NCBI RefSeq assembly: GCF_014841565.1
Contig: NZ_JACYUD010000001.1
Coordinates: forward strand, 310,001 to 374,000
DNA length: 64,000 bases
Reading direction: 5' to 3'
Source of the DNA: Rhizobium sp. CFBP 8762
Lineage (GTDB): Bacteria; Pseudomonadota; Alphaproteobacteria; Rhizobiales; Rhizobiaceae
Of the stretch, positions 60,662 to 64,000 are shown one piece after another. How positions within the stretch are numbered: position 1 is the stretch's first letter; every line of letters starts with the position of its first letter. The position numbers and the translations under genes were made by a program. Under the pieces are notes generated by a model. It did no database searches. It saw only the letters and a list, made by a program, of their open reading frames with translations, and was not told the origin of the DNA.

Positions 60662-63559
60662 ATGCGTTTTGTAAAACGGTGGCTTAACCGACCTGTCCAA
60701 TGGCTATGCGCGTTTATGCTGGCCGTTGTCGTGATGAGCGGCGCCGCCCATGCGGTGGAACCTGTGAAGATTTCGCGCGAAGACACCGCGCTGGACCTGA
60801 CTGCCACCACGGAAATCTACACCGGACGCGGCGAGGCCTTTCAGGTATCAACCGCTCCCGGCACCGATGGAATCGTACGGCGCATCGAAGTGCGCTCTTC
60901 TACAGACAACCATCAGGGCGACTGGGCCGTGTTTGCGCTTGCCAACGTGTCAGAAGAGCAGCTGGAGCGCGTGATCGTTGCACCGCATTTCCGATTGGTC
61001 AATTCCAAGCTGTTCTGGCCCGACCTTGGTTCGCAGCGCATTTTGTCCATTACACCCAGCGAAGGCTTTGCGCTGGACCGGCAGGCGAGTGACGAAGCGG
61101 ATGTGTTCCGCATCACGCTCAACCCCAATACGGTGGTAACCTTCGTGGCGGAGCTGGCGTCACCCGATCTGCCGCAAATGTATCTTTGGGAACCGGATGC
61201 CTACAAGGATCAGGTCAATGCCTTCACGCTCTATCGCGGCATCGTGCTGGGTATTGCCGGTCTGCTGGCTGTGTTTCTCACCATTCTGTTCGTGGTGAAA
61301 GGCACATCCATGCTGCCAGCCACAGCCGCACTCGCCTGGGCGGTGCTGGCCTATATCTGCGTGGATTTTGGCTTTCTGTCGAAGCTGATCAGCGTAACAT
61401 CGGGAGATGAGCGCATATGGCGCGCGGGAACGGAGGTGTTTCTGGCGGCGGGGCTGGTCATTTTCCTGTTCACCTATCTCAACCTCAACCGCTGGCATGC
61501 GCACCTGAGCTACGCCACACTGGCCTGGATCATGGGGCTCGGCCTGCTGTTTGCGGTCGCGATCTATGATCCGGCCATTGCCGCCGGTATCGCCCGCCTG
61601 TCCTTCGCGCTGACGGCAACCGTGGGCATTATTCTGATCGCCTATCTCGGCCTGAACCGCTATGACCGGGCCATTCTGCTGGTTCCCGCCTGGGCGCTGA
61701 TCATCGTATGGCTGTTTGGCGGCTGGCTGGCCGTCACCGGGCAACTGGACAATGATGTGGTGCAGCCGGCCCTTGGCGGTGGGCTGGTGCTCATCGTCCT
61801 GCTTATCGGTTTCACAGTCATGCAGCACGCCTTTGCCGGGGGTGCCTACAGCCTTGGCCTGTTTTCCGATCTGGAGCGCCAGGCACTGGCGCTCACCGGC
61901 TCGGGCGATACGGTGTGGGACTGGGACGTGGCGCGTGACCGCGTGGTGACGATCCCCGATGTATCCGCGCAGTTGGGCCTGGCACCCGGCACCATGCACG
62001 GCCCTGCCCGCAACTGGCTGCCCCGCCTGCACCCCGATGACCGCGACCGCTTCCGCGCCACGCTGGATGTGCTGCTGGAACACCGAAAGGGGCGGCTGAA
62101 CCATGATTTTCGTGTGCGGGCAGAAGACGGGCATTACCACTGGCTCGCCATCCGCGCGCGACCGGTGCTGGGTGCCAATGGCGAAATCATCCGCTGTGTC
62201 GGCACCATCGTCGATATCACCGAGCAGAAAAACTCCGTAGACCGCCTGTTGCACGATGCGCTGCACGATAACCTGACCGGCCTTCCCAACCGCCAGATCT
62301 TTCTGGACCGTTTGCAGGCTGTGCTGGCGCTGGTGCCCAGCGGCGACGCGACCAGCCCGACCATCATGACGATCGATATCGACCGCTACAAGCAGGTGAA
62401 CGACTCGCTCGGCATCGCGGCGGGCGATAATATCCTCATTGCGCTCACGCGACGTCTGCGCCGCCTGCTGAAACCGCAGGATACACTGGCGCGCCTTGGC
62501 GGGGACCAGTTCGGACTGATTCTGATGTCGGAGCGCAACCCGGAAAAGGTTGCCGATTTTGCCGATGCGATCAGCAAGGCCATCATGGTGCCCCTGACCT
62601 TCGGCAACCGTGAGGTGATCCTCACCGCCTCTATCGGCCTTGTGTCCTGGGTGGACCAGCAGGAAAATGCAGTGGCATTGATCGCTGATGCCGAGCTTGC
62701 CATGTACCGCGCGAAAAAGGCGGGGGGCAATCGCGTCGAGCCGTTCCGTCCGGCCTTCCGCACGTCTTCCACTGACCGGTTGCAGATGGAAACGGACATT
62801 CGCCGCGCGCTGGAACGCAAGGAATTCACTCTGGTTTACCAGCCAATCGTGCGGCTCAAGGATGCCGAAGTGGCGGGCTTTGAGGCTCTGCTGCGCTGGG
62901 AGCATCCCAAGCGTGGAGATATTCCGCCATCCGAGTTCATTCCGGTGGCGGAAGGGTGTGACGTCATTACCCAACTCGGCAATTACGCCTTCGAGCAGGC
63001 GGCGACCGACCTGATGGAATGGCAGATGCAGTCCGGCAATCTGCCGATCTTCGTCGCTGTCAATCTGTCGAGCGCCCAGCTTCTCAACAACGATCTGTAT
63101 ACCGATGTGCGCGCCGTGCTGCACAAGACCCATTGCGACCCCAGCCAGATGAAGATCGAGTTGACGGAATCGGTCGTGATGGAAAATCCGGAACAGGCCC
63201 GACTGGTGCTGACCAAGCTGCGCGACGCGGGGCTAAGGCTTGCGCTGGATGATTTCGGCACAGGGCATTCGTCGCTCTCCTATCTCACCCGCTTCCCGTT
63301 CGATACGATCAAGATCGACAAGGCACTGGTGAAGGACCCCGGCGACAAGCGCACCATTCTGCTGCGCTCCGTCATTTCCATGGCGCGGGAGTTGAACATG
63401 CAGGTGGTGGCGGAGGGCATCGAATCGGAAGAGGATGCCATCGAACTGTCGCAGATGGGTTGCGATTTTGGCCAAAGCTTCCTGTTCGGTCCGCCCATTG
63501 GCACGGAATCGGTTCAGCGGCTGTTGAAAGAACGGTTTCCACTGATGAAACGGGCGTGA
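60662..63559 (+). CDS. Membrane GGDEF/EAL protein with PAS domain
   Basis: 965 aa. Signal or first membrane segment, a periplasmic part resembling 7TMR-DISM extracellular domains (about 30-175), seven membrane segments (about 180-400), a PAS domain (DTVWDWDVARDRVVTIPD...LHPDDRDRF), GGDEF (TGLPNRQIFLDRLQ, motif at 613-617 as GGDQF) and EAL (motif FEALLRW, Glu at 741; DDFGTGHSSLSYL; VVAEGIE). The GGDEF signature has Gln in place of the catalytic Glu, so cyclase activity is doubtful, while the EAL domain looks intact. Probable c-di-GMP phosphodiesterase. It starts 24 nt after the acetyltransferase gene. Confidence 0.92.
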   Translation: MRFVKRWLNRPVQWLCAFMLAVVVMSGAAHAVEPVKISREDTALDLTATTEIYTGRGEAFQVSTAPGTDGIVRRIEVRSSTDNHQGDWAVFALANVSEEQLERVIVAPHFRLVNSKLFWPDLGSQRILSITPSEGFALDRQASDEADVFRITLNPNTVVTFVAELASPDLPQMYLWEPDAYKDQVNAFTLYRGIVLGIAGLLAVFLTILFVVKGTSMLPATAALAWAVLAYICVDFGFLSKLISVTSGDERIWRAGTEVFLAAGLVIFLFTYLNLNRWHAHLSYATLAWIMGLGLLFAVAIYDPAIAAGIARLSFALTATVGIILIAYLGLNRYDRAILLVPAWALIIVWLFGGWLAVTGQLDNDVVQPALGGGLVLIVLLIGFTVMQHAFAGGAYSLGLFSDLERQALALTGSGDTVWDWDVARDRVVTIPDVSAQLGLAPGTMHGPARNWLPRLHPDDRDRFRATLDVLLEHRKGRLNHDFRVRAEDGHYHWLAIRARPVLGANGEIIRCVGTIVDITEQKNSVDRLLHDALHDNLTGLPNRQIFLDRLQAVLALVPSGDATSPTIMTIDIDRYKQVNDSLGIAAGDNILIALTRRLRRLLKPQDTLARLGGDQFGLILMSERNPEKVADFADAISKAIMVPLTFGNREVILTASIGLVSWVDQQENAVALIADAELAMYRAKKAGGNRVEPFRPAFRTSSTDRLQMETDIRRALERKEFTLVYQPIVRLKDAEVAGFEALLRWEHPKRGDIPPSEFIPVAEGCDVITQLGNYAFEQAATDLMEWQMQSGNLPIFVAVNLSSAQLLNNDLYTDVRAVLHKTHCDPSQMKIELTESVVMENPEQARLVLTKLRDAGLRLALDDFGTGHSSLSYLTRFPFDTIKIDKALVKDPGDKRTILLRSVISMARELNMQVVAEGIESEEDAIELSQMGCDFGQSFLFGPPIGTESVQRLLKERFPLMKRA

Positions 63560-63615
63560 GGTACGGTTGAGACGATTGCGTTGCAGTGAGTCAACGCGTT
63601 TGGGTCCGCCGTATA

Positions 63616-63642
63616 AACCCTCTTCCTGAGTTTGCGAGGGTT
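63616..63642. terminator. Hairpin between the GGDEF/EAL gene and the chemotaxis receptor gene
   Basis: AACCCTC (63616-63622) pairs with GAGGGTT (63636-63642) between convergent genes; a second stem CCTGTG/CACAGG follows at about 63650-63669. Confidence 0.5.
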
Positions 63643-63710
63643 ATGGACCCCTGTGGCCTTAAGCACAGGAGCCCACTCACACGGGATACGATCGTCCTAT
63701 CTGACCCTGA

Positions 63711-64000
63711 TCACCGCCGAAATGGCGTTACGTTTCCACCATACTTCTCTGTCTCCTGCGTGGTTTCCAATTGAAAGTGGGACAGCAGCCCTTCGAGCGA
63801 CACGCATTCGCGGGCCAGATCAACGCCGGCGCGGCTGACATCCTGCACCATTGCCGCGTTCTTTTGCGTTGCCTGATCCATGTGGTTGACGGCAATGTTG
63901 ATTTCGGCCAGTCCGGCGGACTGCTCCTGCGCAGCGGTTGCTATCGCTTCCATATGCTCGTTGATGGCGGTGACCAACGTTTCGATTTCGCTCAGGCCCG
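63711..64000 (-). CDS. Methyl-accepting chemotaxis protein, C-terminal fragment
   Basis: About 96 residues at the 3' end of a gene running out of the window. The visible end of the signalling domain is SEIETLVTAINEHMEAIATAAQEQSAGLAEINIAVNHMDQATQKNAAMVQD, the usual receptor trimer-contact coiled coil after the hairpin tip, followed by an Ala/Ser/Gly-rich linker and a short tail. No CheR/CheB docking pentapeptide is visible at the C-terminus (ends TPFRR). Confidence 0.9.
   Translation of the reverse strand, partial: GLSEIETLVTAINEHMEAIATAAQEQSAGLAEINIAVNHMDQATQKNAAMVQDVSRAGVDLARECVSLEGLLSHFQLETTQETEKYGGNVTPFRR

Overview
The window reads as chromosomal DNA of an alphaproteobacterium in the Rhizobiaceae or a close relative (Hyphomicrobiales). 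This rests on the gene content: mucR/ros, a CcrM-type methyltransferase, DUF982, DUF1491, DUF2336, DUF5330 and DUF6456 proteins, the ppdK-smc-dsbA-dciA-mutY neighbourhood, and mosaic intergenic palindromes of the RIME kind known from rhizobia. The genus cannot be fixed from the sequence alone. Genes are dense on both strands, and there is no insertion sequence, CRISPR array or rRNA operon. Two tRNA genes (Pro-CGG, Gln-TTG) and two tandem putative small RNAs are present.

Layout. 1-4.1 kb: head end of a gene-transfer-agent-like (HK97/RcGTA-type) cluster on the minus strand (TerS, TerL, portal), with an opposite-strand membrane gene wedged between TerL and portal. 4.2-11 kb: YcgN-type protein, a bifunctional penicillin-binding protein operon with DUF1214 and DUF1254 membrane proteins, and small envelope or unknown proteins. 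11-17.1 kb: a cell-cycle/regulatory block with a DivJ-like histidine kinase overlapping a peptidoglycan-binding protein gene, DUF5330, SufE, a DUF6456 protein overlapping a DnaA-domain-IV-only protein, and MucR. 17.6-31 kb: msrB, hemolysin III, VOC enzyme, two divergent LysR pairs, oligopeptidase B, DUF2254, PQQ glucose dehydrogenase and an ABC exporter. 31-35.9 kb: the nickel/cobalt efflux pair dmeRF with a G-tract operator, a MerR regulator, HPP-TetR and small proteins. 36-43 kb: lipoproteins, a metallo-beta-lactamase-fold hydrolase, ppdK, then a 0.8-kb spacer with a duplicated small-RNA unit. 43-53 kb: smc, dsbA, dciA, a GT25 glycosyltransferase, mutY, a HAD phosphatase, ccrM, and a higBA toxin-antitoxin pair. 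53-64 kb: GntR regulator and HAD phosphatase, an orphan branched-chain amino acid binding protein, thrC, an M16 peptidase, a RimJ-like acetyltransferase, a large GGDEF/EAL protein and the 3' end of a chemotaxis receptor.

Together the genes are mostly core chromosomal functions: cell wall synthesis, chromosome segregation and methylation, redox and metal homeostasis, and amino-acid and central carbon metabolism. The most interesting non-coding signals are (i) two identical promoter-sRNA-terminator units in tandem between ppdK and smc, (ii) a family of bipartite palindromic repeats (about 40-42-nt palindrome, about 15-nt spacer, 43-44-nt hairpin) whose edges several times supply or abut the stop codon of the neighbouring gene, and (iii) candidate regulatory sites at ccrM, dmeR and higB. 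No clearly new multi-gene system was found; the tandem sRNA pair is the best candidate for something undescribed.
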